DNA of 64,000 nt from positions 62,001 to 126,000 of the forward strand of contig NZ_JAKREU010000003.1 of assembly GCF_022664435.1 (NCBI RefSeq). The letters are read 5' to 3'. Numbering within the stretch: position 1 is the stretch's first letter; the number at the start of each line of letters is the position of its first letter. Origin of the DNA: Sphingomonas panni (GTDB lineage Bacteria > Pseudomonadota > Alphaproteobacteria > Sphingomonadales > Sphingomonadaceae). The position numbers and the translations under genes were made by a program. Positions 53,662 to 62,887 of this stretch are shown here, one piece after another. The notes beneath the pieces are model-generated. The model was given only the letters and a program-made list of their open reading frames with translations, made no database searches and was not told where the DNA came from.

Positions 53662-55224
53662 ATGCCCGTCGCCCCGATCGATCGTCGCCGTTTCCTGATC
53701 GGGGCCGCCGCAGCCCCGGCGATCCTGTCGGTCGCCCACGCCGCGACGCGGTCCGATCCCTTCGCACTGGGCGTGGCGGCAGGCGAGCCGGAGCAGGACG
53801 GCTTCGTACTGTGGACCCGCATCGCACCCGATCCGCTCGCCATCGACGGCCTGGGCGGCCTATCGGGTGCGGTGCAGGTCCGCTGGGAGGTCGCCGCCGA
53901 CGACCGGTTCGCGCGGATCGTCGCGCACGGCACGGCCGAAGCGCTACCGACCCATGGCGGCGCGGTGCATGTCGAGGTCACCGGCCTGCGCCCGGACCGC
54001 CCCCATTGGTATCGTTTCACCGCCTTGGGCGTGCAGAGTCCGGTCGGGCGGGCATGGACCGCCCCCGCCCCCGATGCAATGCCCGCGCGATTGCGCATGA
54101 CGGCTGCGAGCTGCTCGCATTGGGAACTCGGCTATTTCTCCGCCTATCGCCATATGGCCGAAGACGCGGAAAGCCGCCTGACCCTGTTTCTGGGCGACTA
54201 TATTTACGAAGACGGCGTCGCCCCCGAACGGCGCGCCCAGACCGTGCGCAGCTATGGCATGGGTGAGGCAAGGACGCTCGCCGACTATCGCCGCCGCTAC
54301 GCCCTGCACCGGACCGACCCGGACCTCCGCGCGCTGCACGCCGCCGCCGCGTGCGTCGCAGTGTGGGACGATCATGAGGTACAGAACGACTATTCGGGAA
54401 TCTGGTCGCAGGATCGCGCGACCGCCGTACCCGAACTCCTGCGCCGCCGCGCCGCCGCATACCGCGCCTATTGCGAGAACATGCCGGTACGCCTGTCGCG
54501 GGTGATGCGCGGCGACGGCAGCTTCCGGCTAAACCGCCGGCTGCACTGGGGCCGGCTCGCCCAGTTCGACGCGCTCGACGGACGGCAGTTCCGTTCGCCG
54601 CAGGCCTGTGTCGACGGAGTGGCCAGCCGGCGTGGGCGGATGGCACCGCTCAACTGCCCGGACTTCGACGATCCGTCGCGTACCTATCTGGGCTTCGCTC
54701 AGGAACGCTGGCTCTACGACGGCTTCGCGCGCAGCCGAGCGCGCTGGAACCTGCTGGTCCAGAACCTGCTGGTCGCCCCGTTGAAGGTCGCGACCCCGAC
54801 GGAAACCCTGTTGTGGACCGATACGTGGAACGGCTTCGGCGCGGCGCGGCGGCGGCTGATCGATGCGATGGTCGACACGCGGCTCGCCAACCCGGTGACC
54901 CTGGCGGGCGACTATCATTCGGCTTGGCTGACCGAGCTGCGCCAGGACTTTGACCGGCCGAACACCCCCGCCGTGGCCAGCGAGATCGTCGTCACCTCGA
55001 TCACGTCGAACGGTCCGCCCGCCGACGGCATCATCGCCGCCCTGCCTGCCAATCCCCACATCCGCTACTTCGACGCTGCGAACCGCGGCTACACCTCCAT
55101 CGACCTGACACCGGAACGGCTCGACGTCCGCTGCATGGCCATCAACGACCGCCGCGATCCGCGCAGCGAGGTCCGGGTCCTGCACCGGGCGGAGGTGGCC
55201 GCCGGGCGACCGGGATTTGCCTGA
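53662..55224 (+). CDS. phoD: PhoD-type alkaline phosphatase/phosphodiesterase
   Basis: A 520-residue Tat-exported enzyme. The twin-arginine signal (PIDRRRFLIGAAAAPAILS) starts at the ATG at 53662; GAAGGA lies seven bases before it, better placed than for the ATG at 53656. The metallophosphatase part shows FLGDYIYEDG, WDDHEVQNDYSG, RQFRS and GDYHSAWL. PhoD proteins use Fe and Ca to release phosphate from mono- and diesters outside the cytoplasm. Same direction and tight spacing with the receptor indicate one operon. Confidence 0.92.
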   Translation: MPVAPIDRRRFLIGAAAAPAILSVAHAATRSDPFALGVAAGEPEQDGFVLWTRIAPDPLAIDGLGGLSGAVQVRWEVAADDRFARIVAHGTAEALPTHGGAVHVEVTGLRPDRPHWYRFTALGVQSPVGRAWTAPAPDAMPARLRMTAASCSHWELGYFSAYRHMAEDAESRLTLFLGDYIYEDGVAPERRAQTVRSYGMGEARTLADYRRRYALHRTDPDLRALHAAAACVAVWDDHEVQNDYSGIWSQDRATAVPELLRRRAAAYRAYCENMPVRLSRVMRGDGSFRLNRRLHWGRLAQFDALDGRQFRSPQACVDGVASRRGRMAPLNCPDFDDPSRTYLGFAQERWLYDGFARSRARWNLLVQNLLVAPLKVATPTETLLWTDTWNGFGAARRRLIDAMVDTRLANPVTLAGDYHSAWLTELRQDFDRPNTPAVASEIVVTSITSNGPPADGIIAALPANPHIRYFDAANRGYTSIDLTPERLDVRCMAINDRRDPRSEVRVLHRAEVAAGRPGFA

Positions 55225-55301
55225 CGGGGCAAGCTGCACGGATCGCCGTCGGGAGCACGCCCGAGCTTTCTCGAACGGGGGTATCCCTCGTCGAAAGATA
55301 T

Positions 55302-55412
55302 GCCCGGCGAGCGAACGAGATGGTTGAGGACGGTCGTCTTGCCGCTGCCCAGGAAGCCGGTCAGCACCGAGACGGGAATACGCGCGCCAACCTCCGCCAG
55401 AATGCCGCTCAT
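55302..55412 (-). pseudogene. 5' fragment of a second COG0523 (CobW-type) GTPase gene
   Basis: From the ATG at 55412 the frame encodes RIPVSVLTGFLGSGKTTVLN and HLVRSPG, the exact N-terminal strand and P-loop of COG0523 metal chaperones, then turns into unrelated residues and stops at 55089 inside the PhoD region. Only about 37 family codons survive. It points away from the intact COG0523 gene at 55550. Confidence 0.7.
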
Positions 55413-55524
55413 GCCTGTTCCTCCATCGGGCAGACGGGGGCTGCGGCGCCCCCTTCGAGCCAGCGAGGTGGGTGATCGCCCGTGATCGGGAAGCTACTGG
55501 ACATCAGCTAAAACTCATGATTAT

Positions 55525-55544
55525 GTGATGTTGTAACGTATCAC
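55525..55544. promoter_or_regulatory. Zur-like zinc-responsive operator
   Basis: GTGATGTTGTAACGTATCAC is a nearly perfect 20-bp palindrome with the GTNAC core and flanking T/A pattern of alphaproteobacterial Zur boxes. It lies just before the COG0523 GTPase, a gene family controlled by Zur in many bacteria, and also within reach of the divergent fragment at 55412. It overlaps the expected ribosome site of the ATG at 55550. Confidence 0.65.
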
Positions 55545-55549
55545 ATCGG

Positions 55550-56794
55550 ATGACAGACATGGCAAGCCATTCCCCGCACGATAATCGCCTGCCGGTGACG
55601 GTGCTGTCCGGTTTCCTGGGTGCCGGAAAGACGACACTGCTCAATCACATCCTGGCCAATCGCGAGGGGCGGCGGGTCGCGGTGATCGTCAATGACATGT
55701 CGGAGGTGAACATCGACGCCGATCTGGTGCGCGGCGGCGAAGCGGCGCTGTCGCGGTCGGAGGAGGCGTTGGTCGAGATGACCAATGGCTGCATCTGCTG
55801 CACGCTACGCGACGACCTGCTGGCGGAGGTGCGGACGCTCGCCGAGGCGGGGCGGTTTGACTATCTGGTGATCGAGAGCACCGGCATCTCCGAGCCCTTG
55901 CCCGTCGCCACCACCTTCTCGTTCCGCGACGAGGCCGGGGTGTCACTGGGCGATGTCGCGCGGCTCGACACGATGGTGACGGTGGTGGATGCGGTGAACC
56001 TGCTCGCCGACTATTCCAGCCAGGACTTCCTCGCCGACCGGGGTGAGACGATGGGCGAGGAGGATACGCGTAGCCTTGTCGGCCTGCTGGTCGAGCAGAT
56101 CGAGTTCGCCGATGTGGTCGTCGTCAACAAGGCGTCGTCGGTGTCGGCCGAGCAACTGGCCGTGGTGAAGAAGCTGGTCGCCAGCCTCAACGCCGATGCC
56201 GTCATCGTGCCCGCCGATCATTCGCGCGTCGATCTGGATCTGGTGCTCGCCACCGGGCTGTTCGATGAGGAGAAGGCCTCGCGCCACCCGCTCTGGGCCA
56301 AGGAGCTGTATGGCTATGCCCATCATCAGCCCGAGACCGAGGAATATGGCATAGAGAGCTTCGTCTATCGCGCGCTTCAGCCGTTCGATCCGGCGAAATT
56401 CCACGGTTTTCTGACCGACGGCGGGCTTGACCATGTGGTGCGCGCCAAGGGGCATTTCTGGCTGGCGACGCGCCCGGACTGGGTGGGCGAGCTGGCGGTG
56501 GCGGGCAGCCAGACCGAAACCGCGCGCATGGGGCGCTGGTGGGCGTCGATCCCCAAGCACCAATGGCCCGATGACGGCCGGTTCGAGGCGTTCGTCGCCA
56601 AGCATTGGGACATGATCTGGGGCGACCGTCGGCAGGAGTTGGTCTTCATCGGCATCGGCATGGACGAGGCCAGGATCCGCGCGCGACTGGACGCCTGCCT
56701 CGTGCCCGCCGCCGCCTTCACCCCGGCGCTGTGGACTGGCTTGCGCGACCCCTTCCCCGCGTGGGGCGAGCAGCGGCTGGAGGCAGCCGAATGA
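55550..56794 (+). CDS. COG0523 zinc-responsive GTPase (ZigA/YciC-like metallochaperone)
   Basis: A 414-residue G3E GTPase. P-loop [15 protein letters not shown], Asp-containing [12 protein letters not shown], the metal-binding CxCC in [13 protein letters not shown], base-recognition VVVNKAS, and a C-terminal CobW-like domain ([14 protein letters not shown]). Members hand zinc to essential proteins under zinc shortage, in keeping with the Zur-like box upstream. Start at 55550 or at the ATG nine bases later. Its stop overlaps the DUF1826 start (ATGA). Confidence 0.9.
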   Translation: MTDMASHSPHDNRLPVTVLSGFLGAGKTTLLNHILANREGRRVAVIVNDMSEVNIDADLVRGGEAALSRSEEALVEMTNGCICCTLRDDLLAEVRTLAEAGRFDYLVIESTGISEPLPVATTFSFRDEAGVSLGDVARLDTMVTVVDAVNLLADYSSQDFLADRGETMGEEDTRSLVGLLVEQIEFADVVVVNKASSVSAEQLAVVKKLVASLNADAVIVPADHSRVDLDLVLATGLFDEEKASRHPLWAKELYGYAHHQPETEEYGIESFVYRALQPFDPAKFHGFLTDGGLDHVVRAKGHFWLATRPDWVGELAVAGSQTETARMGRWWASIPKHQWPDDGRFEAFVAKHWDMIWGDRRQELVFIGIGMDEARIRARLDACLVPAAAFTPALWTGLRDPFPAWGEQRLEAAE

Positions 56795-57381
56795 GCCTTG
56801 CCATGCCCGCTGCCATCGTCGCGTTCGGCCACGAGTGCGCTTCGCTGGACGCCATTGCCCGGTCCGATGCCGCCCTGGCCATCTGGTCGCGGTCGCTGCC
56901 CGATACGCTGCGCGCCGCGCTGGCGTCCCTCGACCTCGACACGGTCGACGATGTGTCGCTCGACATCGCCGCCGACGAAGCGATCGGTGGCGCGCTTGTC
57001 GACGCAGGCTATGCCGATCCCGTCGCCATCCTCCTTGCCGAGGATATCGGACTGTTGGCGCGACGCCATGCCGCACTGACCGGCGAGGACCGGTTGCAGC
57101 TGCGACTGGACGTGATCGAAACCGATGCCTGCCGCCGCTTCCACGCCGACTTCGTGACGCTCCGGCTGCTGTGCACCTATGTCGGGCCGGGCACGCAATG
57201 GTGCCGCGCCGATGCCACCGATGCGGTCCGCGACGTCCCGACCGGCGCGGTGGGCGTGTTCAAAGGCCGGTTGCTGCTCGACCCCCCTCCCCTTCTTCAT
57301 CGCTCCCCACCGATCAAGGCGACCGGCGAGCGCCGTCTCGTGCTGGCGATCGATCCGCTGCCCGGTCGGGCCATTGGGTAA
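56791..57381 (+). CDS. DUF1826-family protein of the zinc-response unit
   Basis: A 196-residue protein of the DUF1826 family, which is found beside COG0523 genes in Zur-controlled units; its function is unknown. The most conserved part is the centre and right side ([31 protein letters not shown]). Starts on the ATGA overlap with the GTPase, so the two are expressed together. A metal-linked role is an inference from the context. Confidence 0.8.
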   Translation: MSLAMPAAIVAFGHECASLDAIARSDAALAIWSRSLPDTLRAALASLDLDTVDDVSLDIAADEAIGGALVDAGYADPVAILLAEDIGLLARRHAALTGEDRLQLRLDVIETDACRRFHADFVTLRLLCTYVGPGTQWCRADATDAVRDVPTGAVGVFKGRLLLDPPPLLHRSPPIKATGERRLVLAIDPLPGRAIG

Positions 57382-57612
57382 CGGGCGGACGTCGCCCTGC
57401 CGTCAGTCGCTACCAGCCGCGTTGAAGCGGTTACCGACTGGATCGGATCGTTTCCGTGCCGGGGAAGCGACCGCAACCGGCATGGCGGGATCGACAGACT
57501 GGGCAGGCGGGCTCAGCCTCTCGCTCATCATCGGCACTCTGGCGAACAATAAGCGTGGTATCATAAGCGCGGCGCGAACCTGAACGAAGTGCCCGCCCAA
57601 GGCCCCCGCCGC

Positions 57613-57944
57613 GCGCCGAAAGTCATCGCCGGCACGTCGGACCAGGCCGTTGTCCAGACCTATCGCAAAGAGGCCTTCGGATATTGCAGCCTCTTTCGAA
57701 CGGTCTCGACACGGTCACCGCGACGTTCGCGGACCCCGCAGCAGCACCCGTCGCACGCCGCTTCGACGTGGTCGCGAACGGCCAGAACGCGATCACCGCG
57801 ATCGACGTCGCCGCAGCCGGCGGAAAGCCGCTCTTCGCCCTCACGCGGCAATTGCCCGTTGATGTCAGCGGCAACTTGCTCGACCTTCAGTTCGTGCCCC
57901 GGAACGGCAAGGCAATCGTTCCGGTGATCGAGATCATGCGCTGA
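57613..57944 (+). pseudogene. Frameshifted malectin-like domain remnant
   Basis: The first frame gives RAPKVIAGTSDQAVVQTYRK and EAFGY, and near 57684 the match moves to another frame that continues PLSNGLDTVTATFADP, RRFDVVANG and DLQFVPRNGKAIVPVIEI to the stop at 57944. Together they make up the malectin/carbohydrate-binding domain found at the C-terminus of GH2 and other glycosidases. The catalytic part is missing and one frameshift is present. The 230 bp before it hold nothing recognisable. Confidence 0.65.
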
Positions 57945-57977
57945 CCCCCGCTTCCCCTTCTATTATCCAGGACTCTC

Positions 57978-59168
57978 ATGGCCCCTATAATGATGACCCA
58001 GACGATGCGGTGGTTCGGCCCTGCCGATCCGGTGTCGTTGGCAGCCATTCGCCAGTGCGGCGCGACCGGCATCGTCACGGCGCTGCACGAACTGCCGAAC
58101 GGCGCGGTCTGGCCGCAGGCGGCGATCGCGGCACGCAAGGCGATGATCGAAAAGGCCGGGCTGACCTGGGAAGTAGTCGAGAGCCTCCCGGTCCACGACG
58201 ATATCAAGCGGGGCGCGCCGACCTCGGCACAATGGATCGAGACCTATATCGAAAGTCTCCGCAATCTGGCGGCGTGCGGCATCCGGACCGTCACCTATAA
58301 TTTCATGCCGTTGCTCGACTGGACGCGTACCGACCTCGCCTGGGAGCTGCCCGACGGTGCCCGCGCCTTGCGCTTCGAGATGGAAGCGGTCGCGGCGTTC
58401 GATCTGCATATCCTGCGCCGGACGGGCGCGGAACAGGACTATACCCCAGAGACGATCGTCGCTGCCGACGCACGCTTTGCAGCCATGTCGGAGACGGAGC
58501 GCCACCGCCTCGAACGCACGATCGTCGCCGGCCTGCCCGGCAGCGAAGAACATTTCAGCGTCGCGCAATTCCTTGCGGCGATCGCGCTGTACCGCGACGT
58601 CGATGTCACGACATTGCGGGCGAACCACATCGCCTTCCTGAAAGCCGTCTGTCCCGTGGCCGATGCCTTAGGCGTCCAGCTGGTCGTCCACCCCGACGAC
58701 CCGCCCTTTCCCATCTTCGGCCTGCCGCGCGCAGTCAGCACGGAAGCCGACATCGCCGCGTTGTTCGAGGCGGAACCGGCGGCTTCCAACGGTTTGTGTT
58801 TCTGTGCCGGGTCGCTCGGCGCCCGGGCGGACAACGATCTGCCGGGCATCGTCCGCCGGCTGGGCGACCGCATCGGCTTCCTCCACCTCCGTTCCGTCCA
58901 GCGCGAACCCAACGGGGCCTTCCATGAAGCCGCCCATCTCGAAGGCGACGCGGCGATGCCCGCGATCGTGGCGGCGGTCCATGCGCTCCAGCAGCACACA
59001 GGTCGTTCCATCCCGATGCGTCCCGACCACGGACACGAAATGCTCGACGACCTGCAGCGCCAATGCAATCCGGGCTATTCGCTGATCGGCCGGATGCGCG
59101 GTCTGGCTGAACTGCGCGGCCTCGAACGCGGGATCTCAGTTGCCGGCGCAACAGTAGTCCACGGCTAG
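57978..59168 (+). CDS. uxuA: Mannonate dehydratase
   Basis: A 396-residue enzyme that turns D-mannonate into 2-keto-3-deoxygluconate in glucuronate breakdown. Visible family parts are MRWFGPADPVSLAAIRQCG, LHELPNGAVWP, TVTYNFMPLLDWTRTDL, VHPDDPPFPIFGLPR, LCFCAGSLGA and MRPDHGHEMLDD. The ATG at 57978 is used; one at 57990 matches the family start even better. It lies between the remains of two carbohydrate genes, so it may be what is left of a larger hexuronate locus. Confidence 0.92.
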   Translation: MAPIMMTQTMRWFGPADPVSLAAIRQCGATGIVTALHELPNGAVWPQAAIAARKAMIEKAGLTWEVVESLPVHDDIKRGAPTSAQWIETYIESLRNLAACGIRTVTYNFMPLLDWTRTDLAWELPDGARALRFEMEAVAAFDLHILRRTGAEQDYTPETIVAADARFAAMSETERHRLERTIVAGLPGSEEHFSVAQFLAAIALYRDVDVTTLRANHIAFLKAVCPVADALGVQLVVHPDDPPFPIFGLPRAVSTEADIAALFEAEPAASNGLCFCAGSLGARADNDLPGIVRRLGDRIGFLHLRSVQREPNGAFHEAAHLEGDAAMPAIVAAVHALQQHTGRSIPMRPDHGHEMLDDLQRQCNPGYSLIGRMRGLAELRGLERGISVAGATVVHG

Positions 59169-59224
59169 CGCGGTTTCCGGCCCGACTGGATTGCCGTCAC
59201 GAAGGTGCTTTCGGTTCGGAGCGG

Positions 59225-59452
59225 GGCGCACGGCGGAAGCGATGCCGGCGACACTGCGGTACAGGAAGCCGCACACTGTCCCCAGCGCATAGTGATGAAG
59301 GAGTTCATCGCGACATCGCCGTTCCAGCGCTCCCAAATCGATGTCGCGCCGCGCGTGACTATATAGCCCCGAGAACGGACAGTCGGTCCGCAGCAGCAGG
59401 TCTCAAACCAGCCCGCGCGCGCCGGACCATCGGCGGTCTGCACTCCCAACAC
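59225..59452 (-). pseudogene. Fragment of a GH78 alpha-L-rhamnosidase, frameshifted
   Basis: On the minus strand one frame reads SRGYIVTRGATSIWERWNGD and VAMNSF, and the next frame continues HHYALGTVCGFLYRSVAGI. This is the conserved GH78 end (GATTIWERW...MNSFNHYA...G). Only about 75 residues and a frameshift remain; both ends are lost. The gap 59169-59519 holds nothing else. Confidence 0.65.
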
Positions 59453-59519
59453 GGCCCCGGCGGCGACGAAGGAACGGCGGTCTGGTCGTGGGTCTCATGC
59501 CGGTTCGCGCGGGTCACGA

Positions 59520-61544
59520 TCATTTCTGCGTCGGTATCGGCGCGCGATAGTGCAGCGGATAGAGGGGCGCGGCACTGTCGGCGGGGGTGTCGGACCGCTG
59601 CGCCACGACCGCCGCCATCGACGACGGCAGTTCGAACGGCAGCCGCCCGACCGGCGTCACCTTGCCCGACAGCACGTCGAACAGCGCGGCGTCGGTCGCG
59701 CCGAAATTGCCAAGCAGGACCGTCGCCCGGTCCTTGAACGGGGTCAGGATCGCCGGTCGGTCGAGATAGACGTCGACGACGACCGGAAGCTTCGCCGGCA
59801 GCGCCCGCACCGCGGCCACGTCCGGGTGATTGTCGGGATAGGCCAAACTGCCCTCATGCTGCATCGAGCCGAAGGTATAATTGGGGTGCAGCGTCTCGAA
59901 CGGCGCAGCGGTGCGAACGATCGCGACATCGGCGTCCTGCGCCCGATCGACGACGGTGAACCCGGCCGCCCGGGCCGCCGCGGCATCGACATTGCGCAGG
60001 AAGACCCGCGTACCGGCGGGCAGCGCGAGCGGGCGTCGCGCCTCCAGCACCACCATCGCCCGCGCCTGTGCATCGCGCGCCGCCGCGCGATCGGCGGCGG
60101 TGCCGACGTTGCGCACGGCGGCATCGGCATCGACGAAGGGATGCTCGAAGATGCCGAGCGCGAAGCTTTGCGCCAGGATGCGCGTGACGGCGCGATCTAT
60201 CGCCGCTTCGCCCAGCAGGCCCGACTTCACCGCCGTTACGATCGGCGACGGATCCATCACCCCGCCGAACTGGTCGACGCCATTGCCGATTGCCAGCGCG
60301 AAGCGTTGCGGCTTGGTCAGGCGCTCGACGCCCCAGGCGGTCGAGATGCCGTCGAACGTCGGACGCTGACCGGCCGGAAAGCCGTTCATGCAGATCGTGC
60401 CGCAATCCTCGGTGATCGCCCAATCGGACAGGACGACGCCGTCGAACCGCATTTTGCCGCGCAGCAGGTCGGACATCAGCACCCTGCTGTACGCCGCGCC
60501 CACCTCCTCCACCGGCTTGCCGTCGACGATCAGGCCGCGCTGCATCGTATAGGCGGGCATGACGCCGGCCGGCCGTACCTTGAACGCGTCCGCGAACGGG
60601 CGAAGGTGCAGGCCCAGGCGATCGTTGCCCAAATCGCCCATCCGGCCGTAGCGATTATGCGCGTCCCACCCATCCTTCGCTGCGCCATAGCCGGCAAAAT
60701 GCTTGACGACGGCTGCGACACCATCGCCGCCGATGCCGTCGGCCCCGCCCTGAAGCCCGACCACATAGGCGGCCGCCAGCCGGCCCGAAAGCGCCGCATC
60801 CTCGCCGAACGTGCCGTTGATACGCGCCCATCGCGGTTCGGTCGCCAGGTCGATCTGCGGCCCGAGCAGTTGCACGAAGCCGGTCGCGCGAAATTCGCGA
60901 CGCACCGTGTCGCCGAACCGTTTGACGAGCGCCGGATCCCCGATCGCTGCGAGCCCGAGCGACTCCGGCCATTGGCTGAACGATCCCGCCGCTACGCTTG
61001 CGCCCGCCGTCGTCTGGAAATGATGCCGCGGATCGGTCGTCATCACGGCAGGGATGCCCAGACGCCCCTGCTCCATCGCCGCCTGCAGGTCGTTGTGAAC
61101 CTTCGCGAGCGCGCCGGCGTCCAGCACCAGCCGCGAATTGAAGCTGGTGACGTGACCGCCCTTCACCAGACCGGTTACCACGTCCATTGCATACCCCGTG
61201 GCCGGCTGACCGAAGGGCGCATTGTTAGGGGCTTCGGCGACAACCATCTGGCCCGCCTTTTCATCCAATGTCATGCGCGCGACCAGGTCGGCCGCCCGCT
61301 CCGCCGGTGTCAGCCGCCAGTCCTCGTACCGGTCGAGGGTGCCGTTACGATTGAGATCGCGAAAGCGCCGCCCTTCGACCGTGATGACCGGGACAGCGCG
61401 ACTGGTGATGGCCGGCTGACCGGATTGCGCAATTGCCGCCGGGGCCATGCCGAAAAGGGCGAGCGACGCGGCCAGCGCCAATCGACCCCCATGTCCGCCG
61501 GGGTGACTGCGTCGCATCGCTGCCAGTCGCTCACATACGCGCAT
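59520..61544 (-). CDS. Exported GH3 beta-glucosidase-like hydrolase
   Basis: A 674-residue periplasmic GH3 enzyme. The start at 61544 follows GGGAGGGGA; the signal (LALAASLALFGMAPAAIA) lies after a longer basic N-region, and a start at 61517 is also possible. A short EF-hand-like loop (DLNRNGTLDRYEDW) precedes the (alpha/beta)8 domain with DLVARMTLDEKAGQMV, KHFAGYG and the nucleophile Asp in GVVLSDWAI, followed by the second domain with GRLPFELP. The substrate is a beta-glucoside or xyloside of unknown kind. Confidence 0.88.
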   Translation of the reverse strand: MRVCERLAAMRRSHPGGHGGRLALAASLALFGMAPAAIAQSGQPAITSRAVPVITVEGRRFRDLNRNGTLDRYEDWRLTPAERAADLVARMTLDEKAGQMVVAEAPNNAPFGQPATGYAMDVVTGLVKGGHVTSFNSRLVLDAGALAKVHNDLQAAMEQGRLGIPAVMTTDPRHHFQTTAGASVAAGSFSQWPESLGLAAIGDPALVKRFGDTVRREFRATGFVQLLGPQIDLATEPRWARINGTFGEDAALSGRLAAAYVVGLQGGADGIGGDGVAAVVKHFAGYGAAKDGWDAHNRYGRMGDLGNDRLGLHLRPFADAFKVRPAGVMPAYTMQRGLIVDGKPVEEVGAAYSRVLMSDLLRGKMRFDGVVLSDWAITEDCGTICMNGFPAGQRPTFDGISTAWGVERLTKPQRFALAIGNGVDQFGGVMDPSPIVTAVKSGLLGEAAIDRAVTRILAQSFALGIFEHPFVDADAAVRNVGTAADRAAARDAQARAMVVLEARRPLALPAGTRVFLRNVDAAAARAAGFTVVDRAQDADVAIVRTAAPFETLHPNYTFGSMQHEGSLAYPDNHPDVAAVRALPAKLPVVVDVYLDRPAILTPFKDRATVLLGNFGATDAALFDVLSGKVTPVGRLPFELPSSMAAVVAQRSDTPADSAAPLYPLHYRAPIPTQK

Positions 61545-61999
61545 GTTCCCATCCCCTCCCACGCCTGACCCGTGATCCGGGTGCTGTCGCCGTGCTATGT
61601 CAAATCGGGGGGAATGACAGAAATCGTTATTGCTGATGACTGCGCATCAGCAACGCCGATACCTTGGTTGGCGACATCGATTTCTTTGGGCCACGAAAGA
61701 TAGGCACCTTCTGACAATATAATACTGCTATCATTTGCATTCCAAACCGATGACGCATCACGACGCGTTGGTCGCGATCGCCGATCATGTGAAGCGATGC
61801 CGGAACTTCGGGCGTCCTGGCTGGACGAGGTAAAAGTACGACCGCGGCCGCGGTCCAGCCAAGCGCCTGTGGCGCGGCGCGCAACCGTCGCTTCGGCTCG
61901 TGGGGCGACCGGCCGGCATGAACAGCGAAACCCTGATCGATGGCGCGGGGCAGCGTGTTTCCCATCGCGCTCGCCTCTTGGCTGCGCTAGAGGCCGGGC
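61545..61999. other. Divergent promoter gap between GH3 and TonB-like genes
   Basis: About 455 bp. An A/T-richer stretch (61680-61760, with GACAATATAATACTGC) could hold a -10 element. No gene or RNA is recognisable. Confidence 0.4.
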
Positions 62000-62800
62000 G
62001 TGGCGTCGGTAGTGTATCAGGAACGATTCTCCGCGCGTCGCCCGGTGCCCTTGCCGCGTCGTATCGCGACGCTGGCGGTGGTGGTTGCGATCCATGTCGC
62101 GATCCTGTGGCTGTTGCTGCGCATCGCACCGACGATCATGTCCCCGCCGCCGGGGGAGAAATCGCCGCTGGTCGTCGACATGCTGCCCGCCGATCGGGTC
62201 GCCCCCGCCGCCGCGCCCGCGAAACAGGTCCAGCGCAAGGCGGCCGCCGGCAGCGCCAGCACGGCCGAACCGGTAGCGACCGTCGCGCCGCCGCCCGATG
62301 TGCCGCCCCCGCCGCCGGTGCCGGTCACGCCGTCGAACGATGCGTGGTCCAAGGTCATTCCGATGACCGGCCGCGACTTTGCGCGCGCCGCGATCACGCC
62401 GGGCACGCGCAGCGTCGAGGGCGTCGGCAGTGGCAGCGCGGCGGGCGACAGCGGCGACGGCGATGCCGACAGCGACGCCGGTGGCGGCAGCGGTGGCGGG
62501 GAACGGCTCTACGCCGCCGACTGGTATCGCCGCCCGACCCATGCCGAGCTGTCGACCTACCTCCCTCGCAATGCCCGGCCCGGCTGGGGCGAGGTCGCAT
62601 GCCGCACGATCCCGAACAACCAGGTGACCGATTGCCGCGAGATCGGCCAGTCGGCACGCGGATCGGGGCTGGCCGGCGCGGTGCGCCAGGCGGCATGGCA
62701 ATTCCGCATCGTGCCTCCGCGCGTCGGCGGCAAGCCGCTGATCGGCAGCTGGGTCCGTATCCGCATCACCTATACCGATGCCGGCGCGGCGGTGGAGTGA
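62000..62800 (+). CDS. TonB-like periplasm-spanning protein
   Basis: A 266-residue protein with a basic N-terminus, one membrane helix (IATLAVVVAIHVAILWLLLRI), a Pro/Ala-rich linker (APPPDVPPPPPVPV) and a Gly/Asp-rich stretch (GDSGDGDADSDAGGGSGGG), then a small C-terminal domain (CRTIPNNQVTDCREIGQSAR...AWQFRIVPP) of TonB/TolA-like shape. No ExbB/ExbD nearby. It starts from GTG at 62000. It may energise one of the receptors or link the membranes in another way. Confidence 0.7.
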   Translation: MASVVYQERFSARRPVPLPRRIATLAVVVAIHVAILWLLLRIAPTIMSPPPGEKSPLVVDMLPADRVAPAAAPAKQVQRKAAAGSASTAEPVATVAPPPDVPPPPPVPVTPSNDAWSKVIPMTGRDFARAAITPGTRSVEGVGSGSAAGDSGDGDADSDAGGGSGGGERLYAADWYRRPTHAELSTYLPRNARPGWGEVACRTIPNNQVTDCREIGQSARGSGLAGAVRQAAWQFRIVPPRVGGKPLIGSWVRIRITYTDAGAAVE

Positions 62801-62887
62801 GCGGCCGGATACGGCATATCCTTGCCCTCGCCCCGCCCACCCGCTAACCGACGGGCGTTTATCCTCCGACATTCCAGGTGTTCCTTC

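Noticed and set aside
59550..61568. A 672-codon plus-strand frame over the GH3 gene
   Set aside because: Antisense shadow of a confirmed GH3 hydrolase; no family motif.
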